DNA from: Mesorhizobium sp. WSM3862
GTDB lineage: Bacteria; Pseudomonadota; Alphaproteobacteria; Rhizobiales; Rhizobiaceae
Assembly: GCF_002294985.1 (NCBI RefSeq)
Contig: NZ_NSGE01000002.1
Location: 496,001 to 560,000 of the forward strand
Length of the DNA: 64,000 bases
Reading direction: 5' to 3'
The notes under the pieces were generated by a model. It did not search any database. It had not been told where the DNA came from and worked only from the letters and a program-made list of their open reading frames with translations. The stretch's first letter is position 1, and the number at the start of each line of letters is the position of its first letter. Position numbers and translations under genes: made by a program. Shown here piece after piece: positions 1 to 9,243 of this stretch.

Positions 1-928
1 CGATGGTGGGGTGGCGCGGCCCGTACATGGTTTGCAGGCTGGCAAGCTCGGTGGCGCGCTGGTTGTAGTCGTCGCGCAATTTGATGGCCGAGGTGGAGGT
101 AAGAATATCCGCAAGCTTGGCGAGCCCGGCCGGCGAACTGCCCGCAGCCAGCGCCTGATTGTAGCGGTCCTTGGCCTGGTCGGCGTCGCCCTGGGCGGCG
201 ATCAGCTGCGTCGTCAGCTGATCGAGCTGCGACTGCAGCGTGCCGCCGTCCGTCGAATTGACGATATTGTGTTTCGTCTTGAAGTCCTCGACCGCCCGCT
301 CGGCGTCGCTGACGTCCTGCTGCAGGCCGGAGATCCTGTCCGTGAGCAGCGTATTCACGTCGCTGTTGGCGCTCTCGCGTTCTCCCACCAGGCCTGCCCG
401 GTACTGATCGACGATGGCATTGGCGATGCGCGCGGCCTTTTCCGGCGACGGCGACGTGAAGCTGACATTGATGACGTAGGTCAGCCCTTCGCGCTCGACA
501 GAAACCTTGCTCTGGAAGCGCTTGAAGGCGGCGTCCTGCGGCGCGCTTGCGCCGGCTCCGAACAGACGTGAAGCAAGGCCGCCGCCGGCGAATTCCGGAT
601 CGCTGTCGAGCTTCTGGCTTTTGAAGACGGCGCCGAGCAGGTCTGGCGACTGGATGACGAAGACCTGGCTGGCGATAGCGGCGCTGTCGGAGCCGATCCC
701 CGGAAGCACGTTGTTGAAATTGGTCGCGCGCGTGTCGCGGGGGTCGATCAGTATCGAGGCCGTTGCGGTATAGCTTGGTTTGGTCACCGCAAGATAGGAG
801 AGCGCCAGCAGCACTGCCGCGCCGGCGATGGCAAGCACCATCACGCGTCGCGCCCAAAGGATGGCCCACACTGCACCTATGTCGAACAACGGCGTTAGAG
901 TGCGCTCGTCGATACTGGCTGGCTTCAT
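1..928 (-). CDS. Exopolysaccharide chain-length/export protein, ExoP/GumC (Wzz) type, 3' end outside window
   Basis: Translating the minus strand from the ATG at 926-928 gives about 309 open codons running off the left edge. The product has a short cytoplasmic start, one hydrophobic segment at about residues 27-47, then the Wzz-type periplasmic sequence (SYTATASILIDPR, about residues 52-64), and a long coiled-coil-like stretch with the TMYGPRHPTI motif just at the edge. These are hallmarks of polysaccharide co-polymerases, which set polymer length and couple export to the outer-membrane channel. Whether the missing C-terminus carries a BY-kinase domain (ExoP/Wzc) or not (GumC) cannot be seen. 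It is divergent from the flippase gene at 1167, sharing a roughly 240-bp promoter region. Confidence 0.85.
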   Translation of the reverse strand, partial: MKPASIDERTLTPLFDIGAVWAILWARRVMVLAIAGAAVLLALSYLAVTKPSYTATASILIDPRDTRATNFNNVLPGIGSDSAAIASQVFVIQSPDLLGAVFKSQKLDSDPEFAGGGLASRLFGAGASAPQDAAFKRFQSKVSVEREGLTYVINVSFTSPSPEKAARIANAIVDQYRAGLVGERESANSDVNTLLTDRISGLQQDVSDAERAVEDFKTKHNIVNSTDGGTLQSQLDQLTTQLIAAQGDADQAKDRYNQALAAGSSPAGLAKLADILTSTSAIKLRDDYNQRATELASLQTMYGPRHPTI

Positions 929-1166
929 CGATTTTCCTCGTCGAGAGCCGCGACTTCACGACCTCACTCGTCTCCACAGTATTAAGGATTATCGTTAGCC
1001 ATCCGTTAAGCTTGGCGGCGTGACGATGCGCTCGGCGCTGGCGATGCCGGTAACCATGCGAAGCGTTCGCGCTGGCGCGGTTGCGGCATTTTGCTTATGC
1101 AGGATCGGGTTTTGAGCGTCGTCGTAGGTGCGGGTAGCCCATCGCCGATCGTCTCAGGAGGCGAGG

Positions 1167-2579
1167 TTGAAGGACACTAAAGGGAACCGCGAGGCCGCCC
1201 CCGGGGCAGGGGCCAGCCCGGCGACCGACATACGCATGTCGGTCACGGCGCTTGCCAAGAGCGGCGCCGTGGCCGGCATCATCAAGCTTGCCAGCGCGGG
1301 CCTGTCCTTCCTGATGTTCGTGGCCGTGGCGATGGTGACGAACGAACGCGAGTTCGGCCTTTACAGCGCTACCTATGCCGGCGCGAGCCTGGTTTCCTTC
1401 TTCGCTTCGGTGGGCCAGCAGAGCACCGTGCTCAGGTTCTGGCCTCAATATGCCGGGCTGGGCGATCTCGGCTCGGCTCACGGGCTGATGGCGCGTGCCA
1501 TTCTCGTGGCGCTGGCCGGGCTTGTCGGCACCAGCCTGCTCATCATCGTGGTGGGATTCCTGCCCTTCGTCGGCAGGGGAACGCCGGAATGGCTGCCGCT
1601 ATGCGTGGCGGCGGCGGTGCTGTCGTTCTCGCTCGGCTGGTCGGAGTTTACCTCGGGCGCCTTCCGGGCCAAGAACGCGCTGATATCGGGCCTGCTGCCG
1701 CGGGACATCATTTGGCGCGCGGCGACAATCGCCGCCGTTGCGGCGCTGCACTTCATGCAAGTGAAGATCGATGCGATCGCGGCGACATATCTGACGGCGC
1801 TGCTGCTCATCCTCTCGGTCGTCCCGCAAACAATTGTGCTGTTGCGCGACACGGCGCGGGCAGATCGCGGTGGTCTCACGGAAGGGCAAAAGCAGGAATT
1901 CAAGACGGTGACGCTTGGCCTGTGGGGCGTCACCTCGCTGCCGCCCGCGCTCGGCCAGGTCAGCACCCTGCTCGTGGCGATGATCCTCGGGCCAGAGGCG
2001 GCAGGCGCGATCTTCGTGGCGGACCGGACCACGCGCTTCGTGACCCTTGCCCTCAACGGCATCAACCAAGCGCTGGCGCCGCAGATATCGGCGGCCTTCT
2101 ACAGCGGCGACAGGGCTCACGTTCAACGCATCACCAGCCTCGCCGCGCTTGGCGGCTCGGCCATTGCGCTGTGCGTGCTGGCGTCCTTCTGGATATTCGG
2201 CGACTTCATCCTGTCCATCTTCAATCCGGCCTATGCGACGCCGACCATGAGGGCGACGCTGGTCATCTTCGGCATCGGGGCGACGTTCGGCACCGCTTGC
2301 GGCCCGATCGAAGTCCTGTTGCAGTTGACGGGTCTGCAGCATGCGCTCTTCAAGGTGCTGGTCATCGTCAACGTTGTCGGACTTTGCGTGACGGCCGTGG
2401 CAACTTACTACCTCGGGTCCATAGGAGCGGCCCTCAGCATTGCCGGAACCGTCATCGCATGGACGGCTTTCGGGGTATTGATCGCCCGGCGCAGAATCGG
2501 CATCAACCCGTCGATCCTCGGCTTGTCCCTGGACAGGATCGGGCTGGTGCCTCATGCCCTCCTGAAAGGGCGCACGTGA
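1167..2579 (+). CDS. Wzx-type polysaccharide flippase (MOP/MATE superfamily)
   Basis: Integral membrane protein of about 470 residues, rich in hydrophobic helices (roughly 12 visible), with the layout of O-antigen/EPS repeat-unit flippases. These move undecaprenyl-linked oligosaccharide across the inner membrane. An upstream in-frame GTG at 1128 exists, but the TTG at 1167 is preceded at 5 nt by a perfect AGGAGG (1156-1161), so the TTG is chosen. The stop overlaps the GTG start of the following glycosyltransferase by 4 bp (GTGA), implying translational coupling. The family is assigned from hydrophobic pattern and context rather than a single signature motif. Confidence 0.8.
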   Translation: MKDTKGNREAAPGAGASPATDIRMSVTALAKSGAVAGIIKLASAGLSFLMFVAVAMVTNEREFGLYSATYAGASLVSFFASVGQQSTVLRFWPQYAGLGDLGSAHGLMARAILVALAGLVGTSLLIIVVGFLPFVGRGTPEWLPLCVAAAVLSFSLGWSEFTSGAFRAKNALISGLLPRDIIWRAATIAAVAALHFMQVKIDAIAATYLTALLLILSVVPQTIVLLRDTARADRGGLTEGQKQEFKTVTLGLWGVTSLPPALGQVSTLLVAMILGPEAAGAIFVADRTTRFVTLALNGINQALAPQISAAFYSGDRAHVQRITSLAALGGSAIALCVLASFWIFGDFILSIFNPAYATPTMRATLVIFGIGATFGTACGPIEVLLQLTGLQHALFKVLVIVNVVGLCVTAVATYYLGSIGAALSIAGTVIAWTAFGVLIARRRIGINPSILGLSLDRIGLVPHALLKGRT

Positions 2580-3670
2580 AGATCGTCCAAGTGCAGACCC
2601 AGGCGGAGGCTGCGGGGGCGCAGCGCATCTCCGACATGGTGGGCGAGGGATTGCGGGTGCGGGGGCACGAGGTGCGCACCGTCTTCATGTACCGCAAGAC
2701 CGAAGCCTACGACCGCGATCCCAATGTGGATTTCGTCCTGACGGATAGACCGCGCGGATTGCCCGGGCAGATCCGGGCGACCGTCGGCTTGGCGCGATAT
2801 CTGCGCGCGGCACGCCCCGACGCAGTCATCACTTACCAACACTATGGCAACATCTTCGGCACGCTCGGCGCCCGGCTGGCCGGCGTCAGGCACATCGTCG
2901 CAAACCAAAGCGGCGCCCCGCAAAGCATCGGCGTCATGGGGCTGCTCTCCCAGATCGACAAGCTGATGGGCACGGTCGGCCTTTACCAGGCGAATGTCGT
3001 CAATTCCGGCTGGACGCAAGCGCAGTTCGATCGCTATCCGCGCTCCTATCGGCGGCGCATGCGTCGCATCGATCACGGCGTACCCGCGTCGGGCGAGGAA
3101 TTCGACAAGGCAGCGGCGCGCGCCGCCTTCGGCTTACCGCAGGACGTTTGGCTGGCCGTATCATCGGGCCGCCTGACGCGGATGAAGAACCAGATCGCGC
3201 TTGTCGGCGCGCTCGATCGACTGCCCGACGTCCATGTCGCGCTGGCAGGCGCGGGGCCGGAGCGCGAGGCGCTCGTCGCCTTTGCCGAAAGCCGCGGCGT
3301 TGCCGACCGCCTGCATCTCGTGGGCGAGGTTCCGCCGGCGCGCATCTTCGAATTCCTCGCGGCTGGCGATGCCTATGCGTTTGCCTCGATGACGGAGACC
3401 TTCGGCCTCGCCTGCGTCGAAGCCGCCATTTCCGGGCTGCCGGTCGTGGCGAGCAACCTCGACGTCTTGCGCGAGGTGCTGACCGCGGAGGACGGCTCTC
3501 CCGCCGCACTGTTCGTCGAGGCCGACGCTGCCGGCATGGCCAGGGGCCTTGGCGATCTGTTTGCGCGGCCGGAAGCCAAGGCCAGGCTTTCAGACGCGGG
3601 ACGGCGGCTGCGGGACAAGTATTCGCCGGCCAGGATGTGCGCGGGCTACGAGGCGCTACTGCTTGCCTGA
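2576..3670 (+). CDS. Glycosyltransferase family 4
   Basis: Product of 364 residues with two Rossmann-like halves. The C-terminal half has the GT4 features: an SSGRLTRMKNQ acceptor-side loop, a GAGPERE donor-binding segment and the E-x7-E motif in TETFGLACVEAAISGLPVV. The open frame extends far upstream, but the GTG at 2576 overlaps the flippase stop and begins a typical N-terminus (MKIVQVQTQ), so the upstream extension is rejected. It probably adds one sugar to the lipid-linked repeat unit flipped by the preceding gene product. Sugar specificity cannot be read. Its 3' end overlaps the convergent gene at 3656 by 15 bp. Confidence 0.88.
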   Translation: MKIVQVQTQAEAAGAQRISDMVGEGLRVRGHEVRTVFMYRKTEAYDRDPNVDFVLTDRPRGLPGQIRATVGLARYLRAARPDAVITYQHYGNIFGTLGARLAGVRHIVANQSGAPQSIGVMGLLSQIDKLMGTVGLYQANVVNSGWTQAQFDRYPRSYRRRMRRIDHGVPASGEEFDKAAARAAFGLPQDVWLAVSSGRLTRMKNQIALVGALDRLPDVHVALAGAGPEREALVAFAESRGVADRLHLVGEVPPARIFEFLAAGDAYAFASMTETFGLACVEAAISGLPVVASNLDVLREVLTAEDGSPAALFVEADAAGMARGLGDLFARPEAKARLSDAGRRLRDKYSPARMCAGYEALLLA

Positions 3671-5131
3671 CCGCTTGCGCACGGCGGCGATCCCGTCGAT
3701 CACTTCCAGGCGCCCGGCCCGATTGAGTGTGTGGATTTTCGGATAAGGAAAGTCGCCAGCCGCATCGATCGGCCGCGGCGGCGACAGCCGCACCGTCTGC
3801 TGGTTGAGTTCCAGCAGCTTCGACAGGCCCAGCCCGCCGCCATAGCCCAGCGTTCCGTCCTGAACCGGAAGAAGCACGCGGCCGTCGCGGTTGCGGACGA
3901 AGGCTCCGCCGGGGCGGGCCATGCGGTGGTCGATCAGGATCGGGTTCGCCGGATGCGGCCGCCACGGACCGGCAAGCGCGGGGGCGGAGAAAATCACCAG
4001 CGTGTCGGAAGTGCTTCCATGGCCGTCACGATCCGTGGCGAACAGCCAGAGCATGCCTTCATGCTCGAACAAGGTGGCATCGGAAATCTCGCCTTCGACC
4101 AGCACGGTCTCGGCAAGCCAGCTGTCCGGGAAGCCCGACGCGCGGTAGAGCGTGAGCTTGCCGCCGGCGCTCGCCTCCGGCAGCATCCAGATCGCGCCGT
4201 CGCGCTCGAATACCTGCGGGTAGGAGAGGTGGTGAGCCTCCTCCAGCACGACCCGAGGCTCAACTGGAACGCCATCCGCATCAAACGGAACAACGGAAAT
4301 GACCGCCTTTCCGGTCGCGTGCGGATAGTCCTCGACGAACACGAAGGGCTGACCCTGCCACCAGAAGGGGAACGGGTCGGCATAGAAATGATCGCCCGGG
4401 TCCGGCAGCACCGACCAGCCGGTGCCGAGCTTGCCGGTATCGGCGACGCCCAGGGCATCGGTGAAGCGATAGCCGACACGCCAATGCGCGTGGCGGAAGC
4501 GCGCGCGCCGAAGCGCTTCCCGGCCGAGCCGCGGCAGCGCCGAGCCGAAATAGGCGGATGTGAACCCGCCTCGCTCGCCACGACCATGGATTTCAGCAAT
4601 TGCCTCTCGTGGCAGCCGGTCGGCCGCGAACGCGCGGGTGACCGACTGAACCAGAGTGATGGCGCGGGCGAACACGTCCTCGGTGCCGAGTGCGCTGGAT
4701 TCCCGCTTGTCGACCATGGGCCGCGCTTGGCCGACCACCGTCTTCCTGTCGAGCACGGCCTCGATCACCGGGAGCCTGCCGGCCGCGACGGCAATTGCAG
4801 CCGAGAGATCGGCGCTGGATCCGTCGAAGCGAAGGCCGATGGTGGGAACATTCGACAAGGCCGCATCGCCGGCAAGATCGAGCCTCAGCGCGGCGGGGCG
4901 ATTGCCGGGCCGTGCCGGGATTGCTTGCACCGCGGAGCCGAGAAGGGGTCCGCGCCGGCGGAAAAGACGTTGCTCGAACTGGAAGGCGGCTTTTGCCGCG
5001 GCCGGCCAGGTCGACGGCCCGGGCTGATGCGCCACCGTGACATCGTGGCCGTCCGCCTCCAGCCGCTCTATGGCGAGCTGCTGCCAATGGCGGGGCGCCG
5101 ATTGCGGAACGATGACCTCGATCGCCAGCAT
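3656..5131 (-). CDS. Glucosamine-inositolphosphorylceramide-transferase-like (GINT1-like) protein
   Basis: Product of 491 residues. The C-terminal half (about 235-480) shows propeller-like repeats of the GINT1/GH43-like type: HFYADPFPF at 248-256, LSYPQVFERDGAIWMLPE at 302-319, ISDATLFEHEGMLWLFAT at 349-366 and RPGGAFVRNRDGRVLLPVQD at 406-425. The N-terminal 200 residues resemble the formyltransferase-like N-domain that accompanies this module in bacteria, but that is a weak call. In plants the homologous domain transfers sugar to inositolphosphorylceramide; in this polysaccharide locus a transferase role in repeat-unit decoration is inferred. It lies convergent to the GT4 gene and divergent from the acyltransferase at 5412. 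Confidence 0.65.
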   Translation of the reverse strand: MLAIEVIVPQSAPRHWQQLAIERLEADGHDVTVAHQPGPSTWPAAAKAAFQFEQRLFRRRGPLLGSAVQAIPARPGNRPAALRLDLAGDAALSNVPTIGLRFDGSSADLSAAIAVAAGRLPVIEAVLDRKTVVGQARPMVDKRESSALGTEDVFARAITLVQSVTRAFAADRLPREAIAEIHGRGERGGFTSAYFGSALPRLGREALRRARFRHAHWRVGYRFTDALGVADTGKLGTGWSVLPDPGDHFYADPFPFWWQGQPFVFVEDYPHATGKAVISVVPFDADGVPVEPRVVLEEAHHLSYPQVFERDGAIWMLPEASAGGKLTLYRASGFPDSWLAETVLVEGEISDATLFEHEGMLWLFATDRDGHGSTSDTLVIFSAPALAGPWRPHPANPILIDHRMARPGGAFVRNRDGRVLLPVQDGTLGYGGGLGLSKLLELNQQTVRLSPPRPIDAAGDFPYPKIHTLNRAGRLEVIDGIAAVRKRSGKQ

Positions 5132-5411
5132 GTCTTGGGCGGCTATGTCCTGCTCGGATTTCCAACAATGAGGAACGAGAGACTGGCCGAAAATACTTAC
5201 ATCGGCGTTACACGCAAAACCGGATTTCTACTTTTCCGGCATGATTTTCGACTTGCGATCCCGAAGCGGTTGTGGTCGTCCGCCCGGCCTGCCACGCAAC
5301 GCAAGATTAGCGGTTTCGGCATATACCAAGATTCCAACAATCGCGGCGACCGGTCTTGACCTGGAACGTAAGAAGTCGTGGATAGCCGCTGTCCCTGCCG
5401 GTTCGGATCAC

Positions 5412-6569
5412 ATGTTTGAAGTCACTGCCGAGGATGCGTTCGATTTTCGTTCGACGGAGTACGCCGAGCTCTTCGCCAGCTCGGCGGCAACCGCTTTTCA
5501 GCATCCGATTTGGCTCGCGCAACTTTATGAGAGGCTCGTGCGGCAAGGCGCCGCCACGCCACTGATCATCGTCGTCCGCGTGCGTGCGAGCGGAAGGCTC
5601 GCGATGGTCCTGCCGCTGGTGAGGCGCCGCTACACGCTGCTGAAGGTCGTGGAATTCGCGGATATGCGGGTTTCGGACTATGTCTCGCCCGTGGCCGACG
5701 AGGAGACCTTCTCCCGCATTCTTGCCGACGCCCGCACCGTCGCCGCCATCCGCAAGCATCTGCGGCCATACGATCTCCTGCGCATCGGCAAGTTGGCGGA
5801 CCGCTCCCTGGCGATGGAGCGCCTGCTTGGCGTCGACAAGCGCGACAGCATGGGCATGAGCGCCTATTCCAGCAAGCTGGAGCCGACATTCGCCGGCTGG
5901 CGCGAGCAGCGGCTGGACCGGTCCTATCGCAAGGAGCTGGACAAGAAATCCCGGCAGCTCAACCGCATCGGGGAGGCGCGCTTCGAATGCGTTGACGGCC
6001 CGGCCGCGGTCCGCACGACATTCGATGCCCTCAAGCTCTATCGCGGCAAACGCTTCGACGGCAGCAACGGTCCCGCCGACCTTTTGCAGCTGCCTTCCTA
6101 TTTCGATTTCTACCTGGCCGTGGCCAATGAAGGATGCGGCGGCTTCGCCCGCACCTATGCATTCTGGATGAACGGTCAGCCGATCGCCGGCGCGCTCGGG
6201 CTCGAGCACCGCGGCTCGCTTCTGGTCATCCTCGGCGGTTTCGACGAGACCGGCTACCGGAAGCAGTCGATCGGCAGCCTGATGTTCGAGCAGATCGCCC
6301 GCGATTGCATCGAGCGCGGCGATCAACACCTCGATTTCACCATCGGCGACGAGCCCTACAAGCGCGTCTTCGGCGGCCGGCCTTCACCGATGTGGCAAAT
6401 CTACCGCGCAGGGAGTCCGCTCGGCTATGCGGCGCATCTGACGGTGCAGAAATTGCCGGCGGCCAAGGCGCTGGCGCGGCATATCCTGGAGGCCGCGCAT
6501 GTCAAGAAGGCCAAGCCTTCGGCTGTCATCGTGCCGCCGGGTGCCGATGAGGCCGCCGAGTCGTCCTAG
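5412..6569 (+). CDS. CelD/BcsL-like GNAT-fold acyltransferase (Acetyltransf_6)
   Basis: Product of 385 residues from the ATG at 5412; the frame is open back to 5241, but the sequence before 5412 is low-complexity and unlike the family. The N-terminus (STEYAELF, then the FQHPIWLAQLYERL segment) and the C-terminal GNAT half (SIGSLMFEQIARDCIERG followed by LDFTIGDEPYKRVFG) match the FemAB/CelD-type acyltransferases found in cellulose and exopolysaccharide loci. It likely acetylates a sugar or precursor in the cytoplasm before export. No strong ribosome-binding site precedes 5412, so the start is uncertain. It is transcribed divergently from the GINT1-like gene across about 280 bp. Confidence 0.72.
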   Translation: MFEVTAEDAFDFRSTEYAELFASSAATAFQHPIWLAQLYERLVRQGAATPLIIVVRVRASGRLAMVLPLVRRRYTLLKVVEFADMRVSDYVSPVADEETFSRILADARTVAAIRKHLRPYDLLRIGKLADRSLAMERLLGVDKRDSMGMSAYSSKLEPTFAGWREQRLDRSYRKELDKKSRQLNRIGEARFECVDGPAAVRTTFDALKLYRGKRFDGSNGPADLLQLPSYFDFYLAVANEGCGGFARTYAFWMNGQPIAGALGLEHRGSLLVILGGFDETGYRKQSIGSLMFEQIARDCIERGDQHLDFTIGDEPYKRVFGGRPSPMWQIYRAGSPLGYAAHLTVQKLPAAKALARHILEAAHVKKAKPSAVIVPPGADEAAESS

Positions 6570-6668
6570 TCGAAACGGGTCGGGTCGGACGCCTTACGCT
6601 AGCTTCAGGCGGTCGCGCACACCTATGCCGAAGCGTACTTTGAACGAAATGCGCCGGCTGACCCGCAA

Positions 6669-7895
6669 TCAGGTCACGGCTTCCACTTGCGGCCGCCTGA
6701 GACCGCGCAGCCGCGCGGCAAAGCTCGGGCTGAACTTGTCGATCTCGTGCAGGATGCGGCGACGGCTGAAATGAACCTGCCGGCGCGCGCGCCAGCGCAG
6801 GTCCGTGTCGATGGTCAGGCTGCGGCGGAAATTCGCCAACTCGAGCCCCCGTTCATCCATCGCCTGCTTCGTGGGATCATCATAGAAGGTGGCGATCTTC
6901 GCCGCCGCCATGCCGGGCGAGGCCATCCACTGCGGCACGTGCACCATGCACAGGCGCTCCACATCGGTGAGGAGGCGGCTGACGCCTGTTCCGGCGGCCG
7001 GACAGGATGTCTGATAGGCGTCTCCGATCAGGACGACGCCGTCGCGCTTGCAATTTTCGGCGACGGTGATGTCGGTGAGCCAGCTCGAAACGCGGTCGAT
7101 GACCTCGAAATCGCCAAAGGTCCTGAGGAGTCCCGGAAGCGTTTCGATGAGCGTTTCGCGCGGGCGGTCGCGCAGCGCCTTGACCCACGGGTCGGTATGC
7201 TCCCGGAAAACAAAGAGGTTGGCGCGGGTGACGCCGCCGGCCGGGAAGAAGTTCAGGTAATCGATGCCGTCCGAAACGCGTTCGCCGTAATAGGTCAGTG
7301 CCGGATGCTTGAACGCGCTTGCTCCCGCCGGCCGGACATTAAAACCGAAAGTCAGCGATTGGCGCTGGTGGACGAACCGGCGCTCGATGCCGACGTCGCG
7401 GCGCAGGATGTCGCCCATGCCGGTGGCGAGCACAAGCAGGCGAGCCGTCACATCCGGCTGCCCGATGATCGACACACGCTGCCGCTCCGGCCCGGCCTCC
7501 ACAGCGCTCACCCTGCCGGCGACGAAGCGAACGGTCTTGGGCAGTTCGGCCCGCATCGCCGCGACGAGGTCGTCGTAAAAGATGCCGTAATGGCGGGCTC
7601 GCGTGCGGTCGAGCACTCGCCCCTTGCGCACGTTGACGATCTCGTCGAATGCCGCGGCCGCCGTGGAAAGACTGTCGAGGAGGCCGATCCGGCGCAGCTT
7701 GTCGATCTGGTCGCCGGCGATCTTCTCGACACGGAACTCGCGCGGAAAGACGGGATGGCGGTCGATCAATGTGACACGGTAGCCCGACCGGCCGAGGAGA
7801 GTCGCGGCAAGTGTCCCGGAGAGCCCGCCGCCGACGACAGCGATCTCCGTGTCGGTTCCCTCCGGCAGCGGACGAAGCGAATGTTCGGCTGTCAT
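6669..7895 (-). CDS. FAD-dependent oxidoreductase/monooxygenase
   Basis: Product of 408 residues. It opens with a Rossmann FAD-binding motif (EIAVVGGGLSGTLAATLLG, GxGxxG), an acidic strand end (LIDRHP), and a later GD motif typical of group A flavoproteins (GVVLIGDAYQTSCPAAGTG). An in-frame extension to 8150 exists, but the ATG at 7895 overlaps the upstream WecG-family gene's stop by 4 bp (ATGA), which marks the true start and indicates coupling. Substrate is unknown. Placement directly downstream of a WecG/TagA glycosyltransferase suggests oxidation of a lipid carrier, sugar or polysaccharide-linked group, which is unusual for such loci. Confidence 0.78.
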   Translation of the reverse strand: MTAEHSLRPLPEGTDTEIAVVGGGLSGTLAATLLGRSGYRVTLIDRHPVFPREFRVEKIAGDQIDKLRRIGLLDSLSTAAAAFDEIVNVRKGRVLDRTRARHYGIFYDDLVAAMRAELPKTVRFVAGRVSAVEAGPERQRVSIIGQPDVTARLLVLATGMGDILRRDVGIERRFVHQRQSLTFGFNVRPAGASAFKHPALTYYGERVSDGIDYLNFFPAGGVTRANLFVFREHTDPWVKALRDRPRETLIETLPGLLRTFGDFEVIDRVSSWLTDITVAENCKRDGVVLIGDAYQTSCPAAGTGVSRLLTDVERLCMVHVPQWMASPGMAAAKIATFYDDPTKQAMDERGLELANFRRSLTIDTDLRWRARRQVHFSRRRILHEIDKFSPSFAARLRGLRRPQVEAVT

Positions 7896-8854
7896 TGGGA
7901 ATACCTCAACAGGGCATAAAGGGCACGCGGATTGGTGGTGAAGTAGCGCCAGAACAGCCGGCGCGGCTCCATCAACATGCGCCACAGCCATTCGAAACCC
8001 GCCTTCTGGACCCAGAGGGGGGCGCGCCGGACCTTGCCGGCAATATGGTCGAACAGCCCTCCGGAAGTCTTGATCACACCGACATTCGAGAGCCGCGAGC
8101 CAAAATCGCGGACAAAGATCTGCTCGCGCGGCACGCCGAGGCCGAGCCACAAAATGTCCGGTGCAAGCGCGTCGATCTCTTCGAGCTTTTTCTCGAGCGC
8201 TTCGCCGGTGAGGTAGCCATGGCTGTGGCCGACGATGCGCAGGCGCGGATAGCTGGCTTTGATGGCGGCCACGGCCTTGGCGTTCCCGGCTTCAGTCGAT
8301 CCAAGCAGGTAGAAGGTCGCGGCCTCGTTCTCGGCGAGCTTTGCCACATCGTGGAACAGATCGGTGGTGGCCACCCGTTCCGGCAACCGCGTGCGGCACA
8401 ATAGGCGCGAGGCGAGAACAAGCGGCTGGCCGTCGGCGAAGATCTGATCGGCTTCCCGGAAGAGGGCGGCGATCTCCGATTTCGCGCGAGCCTGGGCGAT
8501 GACGTCGCCGTTGGCGGAGGTGAAGTAGTAGGGACGGCTGCCATGGCGATGCTGCCGCGCCGCCGCGAGCATCAGGCGGGCGGCGCCCTGCCGGTCGATC
8601 ACGGTGACAGGCAGCCCGCCAAGCTGCACCGTCGGCAATGCAGGCAGGTCCTGCCGGGAAGGGGCTGCTTCCAGCGCTGCCACGGCGGTCACGCTTGGAC
8701 GTCCGGTCGAAGTCTGGTGCTGCAACCGGGGAAAACGAGAGGTCTCATGGTTCGCGGACGTCAGATGTTGGCTGGAGTGGAGCGGATCCGATCCGCCGGT
8801 CGTAACGCTGTGTTGTTCAAAATCTCTTTTTGAAGTTTCTAAAACTTTTCGCAT
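7892..8854 (-). CDS. WecG/TagA/CpsF family glycosyltransferase
   Basis: Product of up to 320 residues; the first 70 or so are variable, so the start could be downstream. Family features are clear: TSANGDVIAQARA, then ADQIFADGQPLVLASRL, the FYLLGSTEAG nucleotide-sugar segment, SHGYLTGE, and LWLGLGVPREQIFVRDF near the C-terminus. Members of GT26 transfer ManNAc(A), glucose or similar sugars to undecaprenyl-linked acceptors on the membrane face. The call fits the neighbouring flippase and glycosyltransferase genes. It forms a two-gene unit with the FAD oxidoreductase (ATGA overlap). The region upstream (8855-9243) is AT-rich and probably contains its promoter. Confidence 0.88.
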   Translation of the reverse strand: MRKVLETSKRDFEQHSVTTGGSDPLHSSQHLTSANHETSRFPRLQHQTSTGRPSVTAVAALEAAPSRQDLPALPTVQLGGLPVTVIDRQGAARLMLAAARQHRHGSRPYYFTSANGDVIAQARAKSEIAALFREADQIFADGQPLVLASRLLCRTRLPERVATTDLFHDVAKLAENEAATFYLLGSTEAGNAKAVAAIKASYPRLRIVGHSHGYLTGEALEKKLEEIDALAPDILWLGLGVPREQIFVRDFGSRLSNVGVIKTSGGLFDHIAGKVRRAPLWVQKAGFEWLWRMLMEPRRLFWRYFTTNPRALYALLRYSQ

Positions 8855-9243
8855 AGGAGAAGTCGCCCCACTCTCCGGTAGTTCAAACTACCTCCTTCAT
8901 GGCACCATACGTAAAAAAATCAAAAAGTTAAGCGACATGTTAATAGTTAGTTAATATGGACAATTTGAATCGAAATATAAATCAGTTTAACCTTTTGACC
9001 TCGACTTCACTTGCTTTTTGGGTGATTTTGAAGCTGCGTTTTCAACACGAATGCGATGCGATCGCCGCTGGTGCGACCACATTGCAATGCCAACGAGCTC
9101 CTGATCTATCCTGGGTGATCGTCGGGGCCACGAAAATCAGTTGGTGAGGCGGGCAGCGACATGCATGGCGCCCGCCAGACGGGCAAAGCGAAATCGTCCG
9201 GCGTCAGCTACTCCGGCAAAGGCCAAGACCGATCTTCATGGCT
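8855..9243. other. AT-rich intergenic stretch without a supported gene
   Basis: About 390 bp separate the WecG-family start from the SDR stop. The half nearer the WecG gene (about 8870-9010) is markedly AT-rich compared with its surroundings, with runs such as CGTAAAAAAATC and TTAATAGTTAGTTAATATGG. That is compatible with a promoter for the minus-strand polysaccharide genes. The rest holds only short ORFs lacking ribosome-binding sites or recognisable domains. It marks the boundary between the polysaccharide locus and the catabolic genes. Confidence 0.5.

Noticed and set aside
11-571. Plus-strand ORF near the left edge
   Set aside because: Shadow of the ExoP/GumC-type gene on the minus strand, whose protein motifs are unmistakable.
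3731-5359. Long open plus-strand frame (542 codons) opposite the GINT1-like gene
   Set aside because: Arginine- and alanine-heavy shadow of the minus-strand gene, which carries clear family motifs; high GC keeps the opposite frame open.
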